Shown: one piece after another, positions 23,611 through 32,828 of the stretch
Layout: the number at the start of each line of letters is the position of its first letter
How positions within the stretch are numbered: the stretch's first letter is position 1
Source of the DNA: an uncultured Eubacterium sp.
GTDB taxonomy: Bacteria; Bacillota; Clostridia; Lachnospirales; Lachnospiraceae
Assembly: GCA_947385875.1 (NCBI GenBank)
Contig: CANDMV010000017.1
Coordinates: 1 to 42,277, forward strand
Direction of reading: 5' to 3'
Length of the DNA: 42,277 nt
Translations under genes and position numbers: made by a program
The notes under the pieces: generated by a model
What the model saw: only the letters and a program-made list of their open reading frames with translations
Told to the model about the DNA's origin: nothing
Databases searched by the model: none

Positions 23611-25104
23611 TTGAAAGCTGTCATAGTAGAATGCAGTAATAGCGCTGCGGTGGCATTATGTGACGACGGATCATTTCGAAAGCTCAAGAATAAAGGCTAC
23701 TCCATTGGTCAGGAGCTCTTATTAAGACAGAATCGTTCCGCAAATCACATGATGCAGAAGCTCTCTATCTGTGCTTCGCTAGCATTGGTTCTGTTATCTT
23801 TCGTAGGTATTGGTTCCCACAGCTACGTAGAGCCTTATTCCTACGTTAGCTTGGACATCAATCCTTCTATTGAATATGCACTGAACCGCTATGATAAAGT
23901 CATATCGGTTTCCGGCATTAATAACGAAGGACAACAGGTTGTTTCATCCATTGAGTCTGATATTAAAAATCAGAACATTACAACTGCACTCGGCGTTACA
24001 ATCGGGCAATTAGAAAAAGATAATTATATTGTTCAGGAAGAAAAAAATCATGTAATTGTAAGTGTCTGTTCAAATAATGACACAAAGACGCGCTCTCTCA
24101 CTTCCTGTATAGATACTTTTTCTGTAGAGAAATCCAGTGTCTGCCTGATTGATACAGTACCCGTTTCAAAAGAAGTCAAGGATGATGCAGATTCACTCGG
24201 CATTACACCTGGCAAACTGGCATTAATTCAAGCAGTTGCAGAAACTACATCCGATTCTGATTTTGACGTATCAGAGTGGACAGATAAGACTGTCAGCGAG
24301 TTAGAAACTACCATTCAGCAAGCAAGCAGCCAGTCACCGGATGAACAAGACAAGACATCTGTAAACGTTGTAAACAGTGAATATCTTAGCAGCGTTTTAG
24401 ATGACAATGCAGCAAATAAGTCAGATAGTACTGCGACAGTTTCCACTAATGGAAATGAGACCGAACCAGGCAGCACTCTTACTGACAATGAGACAAATAC
24501 GACCAATGATCTACCAGCCGGTATAGGCGAAGGCGTTTCTCCTTCCAAACCGCAGACAGGTGATACTACTACTCCTGCAGCAGCCGGCAGCACGACAAAT
24601 AAAACAGATTCATCGGGCGCTACAGATACAGACCATAAATCAGATCCGAAGCCGGATGACAAATCAGACGCATCTGATTCTGTGCCGACAGACAACGGCA
24701 GTACATCTGCCGATGATACCGAACAGGCGAATCCGGGGATTACAGATACTCCCGATGAGGATACCTCTTCCTTTAAATCTGATATAAATAAGGATCATAT
24801 AGATCATAATAAGGACAATACAGAAAATACAGATTCCGAACAGACCGGAACAAGCCCTTCAAAAGATTCCGAATCTTCTATGAAAGACAATACCGCTCCA
24901 GAGGAAAGCACTTCAAAAGAAGATGCCTCTACTGGTACTAGCAACAAAAAAGATACGGATACCTTAACAGAGAGCAGTTCCAGCAAAAAAAATCCTTATC
25001 CTGATTCTATTACAGATGTACTGGAAGAATCTACAAATGAAAATCCTATCGACGGTGGTCCACTGGATCTGCCGGGCGAAGAGGATATATCTCCAGAGTC
25101 ATAA
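23611..25104 (+). CDS. rsgI: Anti-sigma-I factor RsgI
   Basis: 497 residues from TTG 23611, chosen because GAAAGGAG is 9 nt upstream and the RsgI N-terminal fold begins there (KAVIVECSNSAAVALCDDGSFRKLKNKGYSIGQEL). Residues 1-45 hold SigI in the cytoplasm; one membrane helix at about 49-68; then the extracellular periplasmic-type domain with the hallmark YVSLDINPSIEYALNRYDKVISV (78-100), which undergoes processing in studied homologues. From about 250 to the end the chain is low-complexity, rich in Ser, Thr, Asp and Pro, without a carbohydrate-binding or enzyme domain, so it looks like a wall-spanning stalk. An 8-bp hairpin (CCAGAGTC/GACTCTGG, 25093-25113) encloses the stop codon. Confidence 0.9.
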   Translation: MKAVIVECSNSAAVALCDDGSFRKLKNKGYSIGQELLLRQNRSANHMMQKLSICASLALVLLSFVGIGSHSYVEPYSYVSLDINPSIEYALNRYDKVISVSGINNEGQQVVSSIESDIKNQNITTALGVTIGQLEKDNYIVQEEKNHVIVSVCSNNDTKTRSLTSCIDTFSVEKSSVCLIDTVPVSKEVKDDADSLGITPGKLALIQAVAETTSDSDFDVSEWTDKTVSELETTIQQASSQSPDEQDKTSVNVVNSEYLSSVLDDNAANKSDSTATVSTNGNETEPGSTLTDNETNTTNDLPAGIGEGVSPSKPQTGDTTTPAAAGSTTNKTDSSGATDTDHKSDPKPDDKSDASDSVPTDNGSTSADDTEQANPGITDTPDEDTSSFKSDINKDHIDHNKDNTENTDSEQTGTSPSKDSESSMKDNTAPEESTSKEDASTGTSNKKDTDTLTESSSSKKNPYPDSITDVLEESTNENPIDGGPLDLPGEEDISPES

Positions 25105-25200
25105 AGACTCTGGCAGAACTATATCAAAGAAATTGTTTTCGATTGGAGGATCCGTGCAGGATTGAGGAACCTGCACAGAGGATGTTTAGTTATAAGGATA

Positions 25201-25279
25201 AAAGAACTGTCACATTAAGTATCATGAATATCATTAAATGAACTTTTGATATGAAACGTACTTAATGTGACAGTTCTTT
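25201..25279 (+). terminator. sigI-rsgI terminator with 21-bp stem
   Basis: AAAGAACTGTCACATTAAG... (25201-25221) pairs perfectly over 21 bp with 25259-25279, followed by TTTTTC. The 37-nt loop can form its own ATATCA/TGATAT stem. A shorter GTGCAGG/CCTGCAC hairpin precedes it at 25154-25176. The A-tract makes it usable on the minus strand as well. Confidence 0.8.
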
Positions 25280-25324
25280 TTCTATTGTGCAATTCAGCTG
25301 CTATTACATTTCGCCAATTCGCGC

Positions 25325-25547
25325 TGCTTCTTCCCTATCTAAGCATTTTCCCTGCTTCTATCTGTTCTTGATCTATTTATTGCCTCTTCCCTATCTACGC
25401 TTTTCTCTGCTTCTATCTGTTCTTGATCTATTTATTGCCTCTTCCCTATCTACGCATTTTCTCTGCTTCTATCTGTTCTTGATCTATTTATTGCTTCTTC
25501 TCCATATATGCATTTTCTCTGCTTCTGCTATCAGCCCATCACGAAAA
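25325..25547 (-). repeat. Four tandem ~56-bp copies of the CoA-transferase gene's 3' end
   Basis: Units begin at 25325, 25381, 25436 and 25492 (period 55-56 bp), each with CTCTGCTTCTATCTG or a close variant and GATCTATTTATTG. The fourth unit is the real end of the coding sequence (stop at 25484-25486); the other three lie past the stop. Each carries the same stop codon region. Confidence 0.85.
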
Positions 25548-26824
25548 TCTGGATGCGCGATTGAAATAATCGCTTCTGCCTTCTGCCATGCAGAAAGCCC
25601 CTTTATATTTACAATTCCATATTCCGTAACCAGATAATGCGTATTTGCACGAGTATCTGTAACAATCGAACCTGGATTCAAAGTCGGCAGAATTCTGGAT
25701 TTTACCTGTCCATCCTTAGTTTTATAAGTTGAAGAACAGCAGATAAAGCTCTTTCCACCCTTGGACAAATATGCTCCCAGAACAAAGTCAAGCTGTCCGC
25801 CTGCTCCACTGATATGCTTGGTACCTGCGGATTCCGCATTCACCTGTCCAAACAAATCCAAATCTACAGCATTGTTTATCGACATAAAATTATCTAACGC
25901 AGAAATAGATCGGATATCATTTGTATAGCTGACAGGCGCACTCATGATTTCAGGATTTTCATCTAAATAATCATACATCTTTTTCGTCCCGCACCCAAAA
26001 GCAAATGCCTGACGGAACCGGTCAATGTTCTTTCTGGAGCCGTTAATCTTTCCTGCTTTCGCTATGTCTACAAATGCATCTACATACATCTCTGTATGTA
26101 CTCCCAGATCCTTTAAATCTGATTCTGCAATCAAGGAACCGACTGCATTCGGCATACCGCCGATTCCCAGCTGTAAGCAGGCACCATCCGGTATTTCATT
26201 TACGATCAATTTTGCTACAGCCTTATCTACTTCACTTGCCGGACCGCCGGCACCCATTTCCGCAATCGGAGGGTTACTGCCTTCCACAATAAAGTCTACA
26301 TCTGAAATATGTACATTATTTTCTGTGCCTCCCAGACAGCGCGGCATATTCTGATTTACTTCTACAATAACCTTTGCTGAAGTCTCTACGACTGCTGCCA
26401 GATGCGACGCATTCGGCCCAAAGTTAAAGAAGCCATGATTATCCATCGGCGCTACCTGAAACATCGCAACTGCATTTCGATCTTTTATTTCACGATAATA
26501 CCGCGGCAGCTCTGAATAACGGATTGGCGCATAATACGCACAGCCGCGGTTAATCAGCTTTCGCTCAATACCGGACATATGCCATGAATTCCATGTAAAA
26601 TGCTCCCCCGCATCTTCTCTGTCAAAGACTGCAGGCTGTTTCAGCAAAATACCGCCTCGGAGCTTTACATCCGTCAGCTCGTCCGTACGCTTTGCAAGTG
26701 CCTTATCAAGCGCGTCCGGTGTCCCGTTACACCAGCCATAATCCACCCAGTCGCCGGACTGTATCATTTTTACTGCTTCGTCCGCTGACACAAGTTTCTT
26801 TTGATATTCCTCTGAGTATCCCAT
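25484..26824 (-). CDS. but: Butyryl-CoA:acetate CoA-transferase
   Basis: 446 residues, full length, colinear with the But enzymes of Roseburia/Eubacterium-type butyrate producers ([20 protein letters not shown] near the start, [60 protein letters not shown] at the end). It moves CoA from butyryl-CoA to acetate, releasing butyrate and acetyl-CoA, the last step of butyrate fermentation. By analogy with 4-hydroxybutyrate CoA-transferase the catalytic residue is probably Glu245 in [15 protein letters not shown] lies 7 nt before ATG 26824. A single-gene unit; no other butyrate genes are nearby. A related 4-hydroxybutyrate or propionate specificity cannot be excluded by sequence alone. Confidence 0.9.
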   Translation of the reverse strand: MGYSEEYQKKLVSADEAVKMIQSGDWVDYGWCNGTPDALDKALAKRTDELTDVKLRGGILLKQPAVFDREDAGEHFTWNSWHMSGIERKLINRGCAYYAPIRYSELPRYYREIKDRNAVAMFQVAPMDNHGFFNFGPNASHLAAVVETSAKVIVEVNQNMPRCLGGTENNVHISDVDFIVEGSNPPIAEMGAGGPASEVDKAVAKLIVNEIPDGACLQLGIGGMPNAVGSLIAESDLKDLGVHTEMYVDAFVDIAKAGKINGSRKNIDRFRQAFAFGCGTKKMYDYLDENPEIMSAPVSYTNDIRSISALDNFMSINNAVDLDLFGQVNAESAGTKHISGAGGQLDFVLGAYLSKGGKSFICCSSTYKTKDGQVKSRILPTLNPGSIVTDTRANTHYLVTEYGIVNIKGLSAWQKAEAIISIAHPDFRDGLIAEAEKMHIWRRSNK

Positions 26825-26921
26825 ATCATCCTCCTAAATTTGTATAACACGTTTCTGTGTTGTTAATAGTTTAACAATATAATCATATTATCATTTTTAG
26901 AAGTAGACTGCAAGGCCCTGC

Positions 26922-26963
26922 AAAAAAATACTGCTGCAAATATTCCTATTTACAGCAGTATTT
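26922..26963 (-). terminator. Terminator after the 207-residue protein gene
   Basis: Minus-strand AATACTGCTG...CAGCAGTATT stem followed by T7, starting about 10 nt past the stop at 26973. Textbook intrinsic terminator. Confidence 0.85.
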
Positions 26964-26972
26964 CTTATGCTC

Positions 26973-27596
26973 TTATTCTTCTGTAATAACATTTTTAGAC
27001 TTATAGTAGTCTTCAAACATCTGATTTACAGAATCACGTGTCTGGCTGGAAATATCCGGCAGTTCCTGGCCCCATGATTTGGTAGCCTGCTTATAGCCTT
27101 TTTCAAATGCTGCCTGCATTTCCTTCATTTTTTCAACATCATCCCCTGCGAGTGCTTTTGCAAAATCAAAAATTCTCTGTGATGTCTGCTTTACGCCATA
27201 ATAGCCGTCTTCCGCAATGTCAGCCTGTGCCTGCGCCTTTGTCTTTGCATCAACAGTGAAATCTCCCTTTGCGAGGAATTTCCAGATGTCATCATCTGCC
27301 TGCGCAGTCTTGTTTGCCTGTTTGGTCATCATCTGTCTTACAATGTCCACCAGCTGGCTCTGTCTGTTTTCCTGATCTGCTTTCAGCTGCTTTACCAATG
27401 CGGCACGGTCAGCAGAGCTCATTTTATTTGCAGAATAAGACACCTTATTGCTGCCAGAAGATTTCTCATATACAGCACCGTTCTCAACGGCTTGGTCTTT
27501 CTTCGCTTTTGTCTCTGCTGGCTTACTGCTCGTATTTGTCCTGCTTTCGTATGCAGCATAAGTAGCGGTTGTTGAATTTACTCCTGATACGCTCAT
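26973..27596 (-). CDS. Conserved protein of unknown function, possibly flagellar-regulon
   Basis: 207 residues, soluble and helical, no cysteine. A disordered Ser/Thr/Lys-rich N-terminus (MSVSGVNSTTATYAAYESR) precedes a helical region (about 60-95) and a conserved-looking C-terminal block (EDGYYGVKQTSQRIFDFAKALAGDD, then KGYKQATKSWGQELPDISSQT). I have seen similar proteins in Clostridia but know no proven function. The upstream promoter fits the sigma-28 motility class and the 190-nt leader contains several GGA motifs and a GAAACC/GGTTTC hairpin, suggesting post-transcriptional control as for flagellar genes. GGAGGG precedes ATG 27596; terminator directly behind. Confidence 0.75.
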   Translation of the reverse strand: MSVSGVNSTTATYAAYESRTNTSSKPAETKAKKDQAVENGAVYEKSSGSNKVSYSANKMSSADRAALVKQLKADQENRQSQLVDIVRQMMTKQANKTAQADDDIWKFLAKGDFTVDAKTKAQAQADIAEDGYYGVKQTSQRIFDFAKALAGDDVEKMKEMQAAFEKGYKQATKSWGQELPDISSQTRDSVNQMFEDYYKSKNVITEE

Positions 27597-27794
27597 TTAC
27601 TTTCCCTCCATGTTCGTATGATGTGAAACCTTCGGGTTTCCATTTACTGGTGTTGTTACATAGCCCAAGCCTGCGCAACAGTTTTCAAACTGATAAAACC
27701 GCTGTCAGACCCTGCCATGGTTATGCAATTCCGTTTGCATGTCAGGCATTTCTGATAAAATTACCCTTAACCAGATATTTCCTGATTAATATTT

Positions 27795-27821
27795 ATATCG
27801 GATGATCTGCCGACTTTCTTA
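27795..27821 (-). promoter_or_regulatory. Sigma-28 (SigD)-like promoter
   Basis: Minus-strand TAAG (27821-27818), 15-bp spacer, TCCGATAT (27802-27795), against the class consensus TAAA-N15-GCCGATAA. No good sigma-A promoter competes in this 300-bp spacer. Confidence 0.5.
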
Positions 27822-27896
27822 AGCGTCTTGCCTATTTATTATTTCACAAGGCATTCTGAAGCCTGTCCACTTTATAAATGATATAAAATCTTACCT

Positions 27897-28601
27897 CTAA
27901 TTTGCATGGAATGTCTTCACAAATTCAAGAACCATTTTTGCACAATGCTCTGCAGCCTGACTTTCAAAAGACGGATAATCCATTTCTGCAGAACCGTCTG
28001 CCTTGTCTGAAATTGCCCGTATCACGACAAATGGAATCCGATTCAGCACTGCTGCCTGCGCAATCGAAGCTCCTTCCATCTCAGCACAATCCCCATGAAA
28101 CTCCTTTATCAAATGCTCCTTTACTTCTGCGCTTGATATAAACTGATCTCCGCTTACCACACAGCCCTTTACGACATTCAGATCTGTATTCACTCTCCTG
28201 CACGCGGCTACTGCTGCTTCTGCCATTTCAGCATCTGCTTTAAATTCTCTGCTTTCAATACCTGGAATCTGACCCAGAGCATACCCTAACGCAGTGACAT
28301 CCAGATCATGCTGGATAGCCTTTTCGGATACCAGAATATCTCCTATATCAAGATCTGCGTTCAGAGAACCCGCTACTCCCGTATTCATGACATGAGTGAC
28401 ATGAAATAAATCTGCGAGTATTTGTACACACATAGCCGAGTTTACTTTACCGATCCCGCATTGTACAACGACCGCAGGGGTACCATGCAGCATACCTTCA
28501 TAAAAATTCATGCCTGCCTTTGTAATGACAGTGTCCACTTTCATGGCTTCTTTTAATACAGACACCTCGGTTTCCATTGCACCGATAATTCCAATTTTCA
28601 T
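27897..28601 (-). CDS. mtnN: 5'-methylthioadenosine/S-adenosylhomocysteine nucleosidase
   Basis: 234 residues. It cleaves adenine from S-adenosylhomocysteine, methylthioadenosine and 5'-deoxyadenosine. MKIGIIGAMETEV at the start contains the catalytic Glu12; VMNTGVAGSL, CAEMEGASIAQ (nucleoside-ribose binding Glu) and AISDKADG (catalytic Asp) are all present. The product S-ribosylhomocysteine is the substrate of LuxS, encoded upstream on the same strand with a 146-nt spacer, so the two genes form the methyl-cycle/AI-2 pair. Confidence 0.96.
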   Translation of the reverse strand: MKIGIIGAMETEVSVLKEAMKVDTVITKAGMNFYEGMLHGTPAVVVQCGIGKVNSAMCVQILADLFHVTHVMNTGVAGSLNADLDIGDILVSEKAIQHDLDVTALGYALGQIPGIESREFKADAEMAEAAVAACRRVNTDLNVVKGCVVSGDQFISSAEVKEHLIKEFHGDCAEMEGASIAQAAVLNRIPFVVIRAISDKADGSAEMDYPSFESQAAEHCAKMVLEFVKTFHAN

Positions 28602-28747
28602 AATCTATGATTCCTTCCTTATTTCATCACAATTTATATTGACAAGCAATAAAATCTGCCAGCAACGCGATCATAAGCGTCAATACCGAAAACTATATGA
28701 AGATTTTATCACTCGTAAGCCCCATTGATTTTACAGTGATTTTTCTG

Positions 28748-29227
28748 CTACTGCGGGTAGACAAGCCGTGATTCATCCATCTGATACAGCACATTGTCCA
28801 GATATTTTTTTGCAAGATAATTTGCCATACCCAGATTCATATCCAGATAATTTCCACAGTCCTTTGGACTAGCCCCCGGTACCTCGTCTTTAAAATCACG
28901 GATAAACTCAAACATCGCTGTCATCAGCTCCACAATATCCTTAGACTCGTAATCACCTGCCAGCAATAGATAAAATCCAGTACGGCAGCCCATCGGCCCA
29001 AAATAAATCGTCTGATCTTTATACCGCGGATCATTTCTTAGATACGTCGCTGCCAGATGCTCGATCGTATGCATCTCTGCTGTATTCATCACCGGTTCTT
29101 CATTAGGTGATGTCATGCGAAGGTCAAATGTCGTAATCACGCTGTCTCCAACATGATCTTTGCGCGATACGTAAATACCTGGCTGGAGCTTATTATGGTC
29201 GATCGTGAAGCTTGCTATTTTTTCCAT
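28748..29227 (-). CDS. luxS: S-ribosylhomocysteine lyase (AI-2 synthase)
   Basis: 159 residues, normal length. It splits S-ribosylhomocysteine to homocysteine and DPD, the precursor of autoinducer 2. Metal ligands His53 and His57 in HTIEH and Cys124 in PKDCGNYLDMNL are present, as are the catalytic Glu56 and Cys81 (GPMGCRTGFY). AAAGGGGA precedes ATG 29227. Transcribed from the promoter at 29286-29314 towards mtnN. Confidence 0.97.
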   Translation of the reverse strand: MEKIASFTIDHNKLQPGIYVSRKDHVGDSVITTFDLRMTSPNEEPVMNTAEMHTIEHLAATYLRNDPRYKDQTIYFGPMGCRTGFYLLLAGDYESKDIVELMTAMFEFIRDFKDEVPGASPKDCGNYLDMNLGMANYLAKKYLDNVLYQMDESRLVYPQ

Positions 29228-29285
29228 TAAAATATTCCCCTTTCGCTTTCCGTTTTCTTTGTGGCATCAGCTGTTCACTACACTT

Positions 29286-29314
29286 ACACTATCGAAAGAT
29301 TCCAAAAAAGTCAA
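29286..29314 (-). promoter_or_regulatory. luxS promoter candidate
   Basis: Minus-strand TTGACT (29314-29309), 17-bp spacer, TAGTGT (29291-29286). A MITE-like element begins its target duplication 32 bp upstream of the -35 box. Confidence 0.55.
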
Positions 29315-29353
29315 GTGCTGTAATTGACATTTTCTCCTGTCATAACTTATACT

Positions 29354-29497
29354 GTTACTATGAACGGCCTAGAGACCGTTCATAGTAACGATTCGGGGCG
29401 ATATTGAAAGTTTGCTCCGCAAAAACGCCCCTCACTCCTGAATCATATTCTCACAGAATGCGCAGTTTATGCTCATTCCTGACCCGTGAAAAGTAAC
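29354..29497 (+). mobile_element. MITE-like structured element, complete copy with 8-bp target duplication
   Basis: 144 bp starting GTTACTATGAACGG and ending CCGTGAAAAGTAAC (14-bp terminal repeats, 11 matching), flanked by identical CTTATACT at 29346-29353 and 29498-29505. The left hairpin GTTACTATGAACGG/CCGTTCATAGTAAC is perfect over 14 bp; middle hairpin GGGGCG...TTTGC-tcc-GCAAA...CGCCCC; core TATTGAAAGTTTGC shared with the other copies. Non-coding. It lies between divergent luxS and the AraC-type gene. Confidence 0.88.
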
Positions 29498-29593
29498 CTT
29501 ATACTTGTAACATCGTATCTGAACGGTTACCTATACTTTTATAATAATCACCAGCCGCGAAATTTTCCATAATTAATGAAAAGGAGCGTTTTT

Positions 29594-30626
29594 ATGGTAT
29601 TCAAGAAAAACTTCCCTGAGCAGATGAAAATGAATTTATTAGAAAACAATTTCCGAACATTGTATCAGCAGAATCCAGAACGCTTCCTGGACCATCCGCA
29701 TTCAATGGAATATTATAATGATATTCTGCAGCAGGCGGCATTAAAAACAGGCAGTTCATTTCCGGAAAAGCTTTTGAACAATATTCTTGATGAGGATCTT
29801 TTTTTTTCGTAATGGTTTTGATACGGAATTATACCGTCACCTGCGCTATCTTCCCGTATATTGGCATTCTCATTCGTTTCTGGAAATCGTCTGTGTCCTA
29901 GAGGGTCACTGTACAAATTATATACTCGAACAGGAGCTGCACATGCGCTCTGGGGATATTTGTATCATTGCCCCTTCCACACAACATGCCATCAGCGCCT
30001 TTTCAGACGACTGCATTGTCATCAATATCCTTCTTAGAATCAGCACTTTTGAGAAAGCCTTTTTTGGAATTCTTGCAGACAATGACGTACTGTCAGATTT
30101 TTTTATGCGTGCTCTTTATCACTCCAAGGCACACCCCTATCTGTTCTTTCATACAAACAAAGATCAGGAAGTACTTGATTACGTACTGTATGCATATCAG
30201 GAGTTTCTTGGCAACCGCCTATATAAGGAACGCCTTTTAAACAATATTGTCAGTGCATTTTTTATCATTTTGCTGCGCAATCATGGTTCCAATGTATTCA
30301 CTCCAGAAATCGACACACTGGGCAGAGACGAAAATGTCATTTTTATTTTAAAATATATTCAAGAAAATTACTGTACTGTCACCCTTAATGAACTCGCAGA
30401 CTTTTTCCACTACAGCGAACGCCAGCTCCAGCGTATTATTAAAAGCAGTACCGGATCCAGCTTCAGTGAGAATATCCAGAAGCTAAAAATGCGACAGGCC
30501 GTCCGCCTTCTTGCAAATCCCGGCCTGCCAATCACTGCGATTTCTGAAGAACTCGGCTATCTCGATACTGGAAATTTCAGACGCATTTTTAGAAAATATT
30601 ACGGCATGACACCTGCCGAATACTGA
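29594..30626 (+). pseudogene. AraC-family regulator, frameshifted at a T9 tract
   Basis: Two overlapping frames together make one AraC protein of about 343 residues. The first frame (from ATG 29594, AAGGAG 7 nt upstream) covers MVFKKNFPEQMK to LLNNILDEDLFF and stops at 29812; the second continues FRNGFDTELYRHLRYLPVYWHSHSFLEIV, a cupin-type sensing domain, and ends with the two AraC helix-turn-helices (VTLNELADFFHYSERQLQRIIKSSTG; LPITAISEELGYLDTGNFRRIFRKYYGMTPAEY). One T fewer in the run at 29799-29807 restores a single frame. It may be a sequencing error, a phase-variable switch or a true mutation; a shorter product could start at ATG 29787. Divergent from luxS. Confidence 0.85.
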
Positions 30627-30693
30627 GAACAAATATAATAACGATGACATTTTTAATGTAAAACTCGAAGCAGAGTGCATCGGCCCTCATAAT

Positions 30694-31488
30694 TTACCCC
30701 GCGTTTCTAACAGCTTCTTTCATACTCTTTACATAAGCTGCTACATGCGGAACGCACTCTCCGCCATACTGCGCGCACATCTTAACGATCGCAGAACCTA
30801 CGATAGCTCCATCCGAAAGCGCTGCCATTTTGGCAGCCTGTTCGGGCGTAGAAATGCCAAATCCGACTGCACATGGAAGATCTGTTTCCTCTTTTACCAA
30901 CTTAATCATCGCCTCAATATCTGTAGTAATCTCGCTCCTTGTTCCGGTTACACCCAGCGAAGATACACAGTAAATAAACCCTTCTGCCTCTTTCGCAATC
31001 ATGCGGATTCTGTCATGGGAAGTCGGCGCTATCATCGAAATCAGAGCCATCCCGTACTGATTGCATAGATCATCAAAATCTGATTTTTCCTCAAATGGTA
31101 TGTCCGGCAGAATCAATCCGTCCATGCCCAGCTGCGCCGCCTTTTTAATAAAACGCTCTGCCCCATAAGAAAATACCACATTTGCATAAGTCATAAACAC
31201 CATCGGAATCTGCGTATTTCTGCGTATAGATTTCACCATATCAAAGATCTTATCAGTTGTAGCCCCGCCGCTTAACGCACGGATGCTTGCCTCCTGAATC
31301 ACTGGCCCTTCTGCCGTCGGATCAGAAAACGGAATCCCCAGCTCTATCAAATCAGCTCCTGCTTCATCCATTGCGTACACCAGCTGTTCTGTGACATCCA
31401 TAGACGGATCGCCGCAGGTAATAAACGGAATAAATGCTTTGCCATGCTCAAACGCATGTAATATTTTATTATTTATATTATGATTCAT
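30694..31488 (-). CDS. trpA: Tryptophan synthase alpha chain
   Basis: 264 residues from ATG 31488, which has GAGGAGA 8 nt upstream; the GTG seven codons earlier overlaps that site. It cleaves indole-3-glycerol phosphate to indole and glyceraldehyde 3-phosphate inside the alpha2-beta2 complex. TIM-barrel with the catalytic Glu/Asp motif DLIELGIPFSDPTAEGP and the phosphate site VGFGISTPEQ. Last gene of the trp operon, convergent with the AraC-type gene; no strong terminator is obvious in the 67-nt gap. Its ribosome site and start lie in a duplicated copy of the trpB 3' end. Confidence 0.96.
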   Translation of the reverse strand: MNHNINNKILHAFEHGKAFIPFITCGDPSMDVTEQLVYAMDEAGADLIELGIPFSDPTAEGPVIQEASIRALSGGATTDKIFDMVKSIRRNTQIPMVFMTYANVVFSYGAERFIKKAAQLGMDGLILPDIPFEEKSDFDDLCNQYGMALISMIAPTSHDRIRMIAKEAEGFIYCVSSLGVTGTRSEITTDIEAMIKLVKEETDLPCAVGFGISTPEQAAKMAALSDGAIVGSAIVKMCAQYGGECVPHVAAYVKSMKEAVRNAG

Positions 31489-31589
31489 ATAGGTCTTCTC
31501 CTCAATCACTGTGACTGCCTTGCAGTCTTTGTCTCCTTATCCTGAAATATTTCTGAAATCATTTTACGATTCATATAGGTCTTCTCCTC
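31482..31589 (-). repeat. 86-bp tandem duplication at the trpB-trpA junction
   Basis: A 22-bp identical block (31482-31503 and 31568-31589; contains TCATATAGGTCTTCTCCTC) is repeated 86 bp apart, with further similarity on the distal side (AGTCTTT.TCTCC, GAAATATT). One copy is the coding end of trpB ([12 protein letters not shown]), the other gives trpA its ribosome site and ATG. Confidence 0.8.
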
Positions 31590-32757
31590 GATAGCGAGCG
31601 ATCGACGCACAGTCTTTATCTCCACGACCCGAAATATTAACTACAATAATCTTATCCTTATCCATAGAAGGCGCGATTTTACATGCGTGCGCGACAGCAT
31701 GTGCGCTTTCGATTGCTGGTATAATCCCCTCGATGCGCGACAGATATTCAAATGCTTCTACCGCTTCATCATCCGTAACCGCCACATACTCCGCCCTACC
31801 GGTATCATACAGATTGGCGTGTTCCGGCCCGATTCCCGGATAATCCAGCCCCGCTGAAATCGAATATACTGGCGCAATCTGTCCGTACTCATCCTGGCAA
31901 AAATATGACTTCATCCCATGAAAAATGCCAAGCCTGCCCGTCGCAATCGTTGCAGCTGTTTCAGCGGTATGTATCCCTCTCCCGGCTGCTTCACATCCAA
32001 TCAAACGCACCGAAGGCTCATCGATAAAATGATAAAATGCCCCCATTGCATTCGAGCCGCCTCCGACACATGCCATTACCACATCCGGCAGCCTGCCTTC
32101 CTTTTCCAGAAGCTGCTGCTTAATTTCTCTGGAAATGACCGCCTGAAAATCTCTCACAATCACAGGAAACGGATGAGGCCCCATCACTGACCCCAACAGG
32201 TAGTGGGTATCATCAATGCGCTTTGTCCATTCACGCAGAGCTTCTGATACCGCGTCTTTTAGTGTTCCTGTGCCGGAAGTAACCGGATGTACCTGCGCGC
32301 CTAACAGACGCATTCTGTATACATTCAGCGCCTGCCTTTTCGTGTCTTCTTCTCCCATAAACACTTCACATTCCATTCCCATCAGCGCTGCAGCTGTCGC
32401 CGCAGCAACTCCATGTTGTCCGGCACCTGTTTCCGCAATAATCCTCTTTTTTCCCATTTTCTTTGCCAGCAGACACTGGCCAAGTACATTATTAATTTTA
32501 TGAGAACCGGTATGGTTTAGATCCTCCCGTTTTAAATATATTTTCGCGCCTCCCAGATCCTGTGACATATGAGCTGCATAATACAGTCTGGATGGACGTC
32601 CCGCATAGTTATTATATAAATCTTCCAGCTCCTTTACGAACTGAGGATCATCTTTATAATGATTATAAGCATCCTCCAGCTCAGTCACAGCATTCATAAG
32701 CGTCTCCGGAATATACTGACCGCCATGAAGCCCAAATCTTCCATTCTGATTTGACAT
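31564..32757 (-). CDS. trpB: Tryptophan synthase beta chain
   Basis: 397 residues. PLP enzyme that joins indole and L-serine to tryptophan. PLP lysine Lys87 in [13 protein letters not shown], the COMM-domain/active Glu in [13 protein letters not shown], and the phosphate-binding glycine loop [13 protein letters not shown] are present: a TrpB1-type enzyme that pairs with TrpA. AAAGGAG precedes ATG 32757. Sixth gene of the operon, 177 nt after trpF. Confidence 0.97.
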   Translation of the reverse strand: MSNQNGRFGLHGGQYIPETLMNAVTELEDAYNHYKDDPQFVKELEDLYNNYAGRPSRLYYAAHMSQDLGGAKIYLKREDLNHTGSHKINNVLGQCLLAKKMGKKRIIAETGAGQHGVAAATAAALMGMECEVFMGEEDTKRQALNVYRMRLLGAQVHPVTSGTGTLKDAVSEALREWTKRIDDTHYLLGSVMGPHPFPVIVRDFQAVISREIKQQLLEKEGRLPDVVMACVGGGSNAMGAFYHFIDEPSVRLIGCEAAGRGIHTAETAATIATGRLGIFHGMKSYFCQDEYGQIAPVYSISAGLDYPGIGPEHANLYDTGRAEYVAVTDDEAVEAFEYLSRIEGIIPAIESAHAVAHACKIAPSMDKDKIIVVNISGRGDKDCASIARYRGEDLYES

Positions 32758-32828
32758 TTTACTACTCCTTTCACTATCTTAAGACATTTTATATATTTTA
32801 ATTACAATTATATATACATATTATAACC

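Noticed and set aside
24315..24986. Long open frames antisense to rsgI
   Set aside because: They arise from the low-complexity Ser/Thr/Asp codons on the coding strand; no start signals.
25325..25547. CRISPR array
   Set aside because: Repeats are contiguous with no unique spacers and derive from the adjacent coding end.
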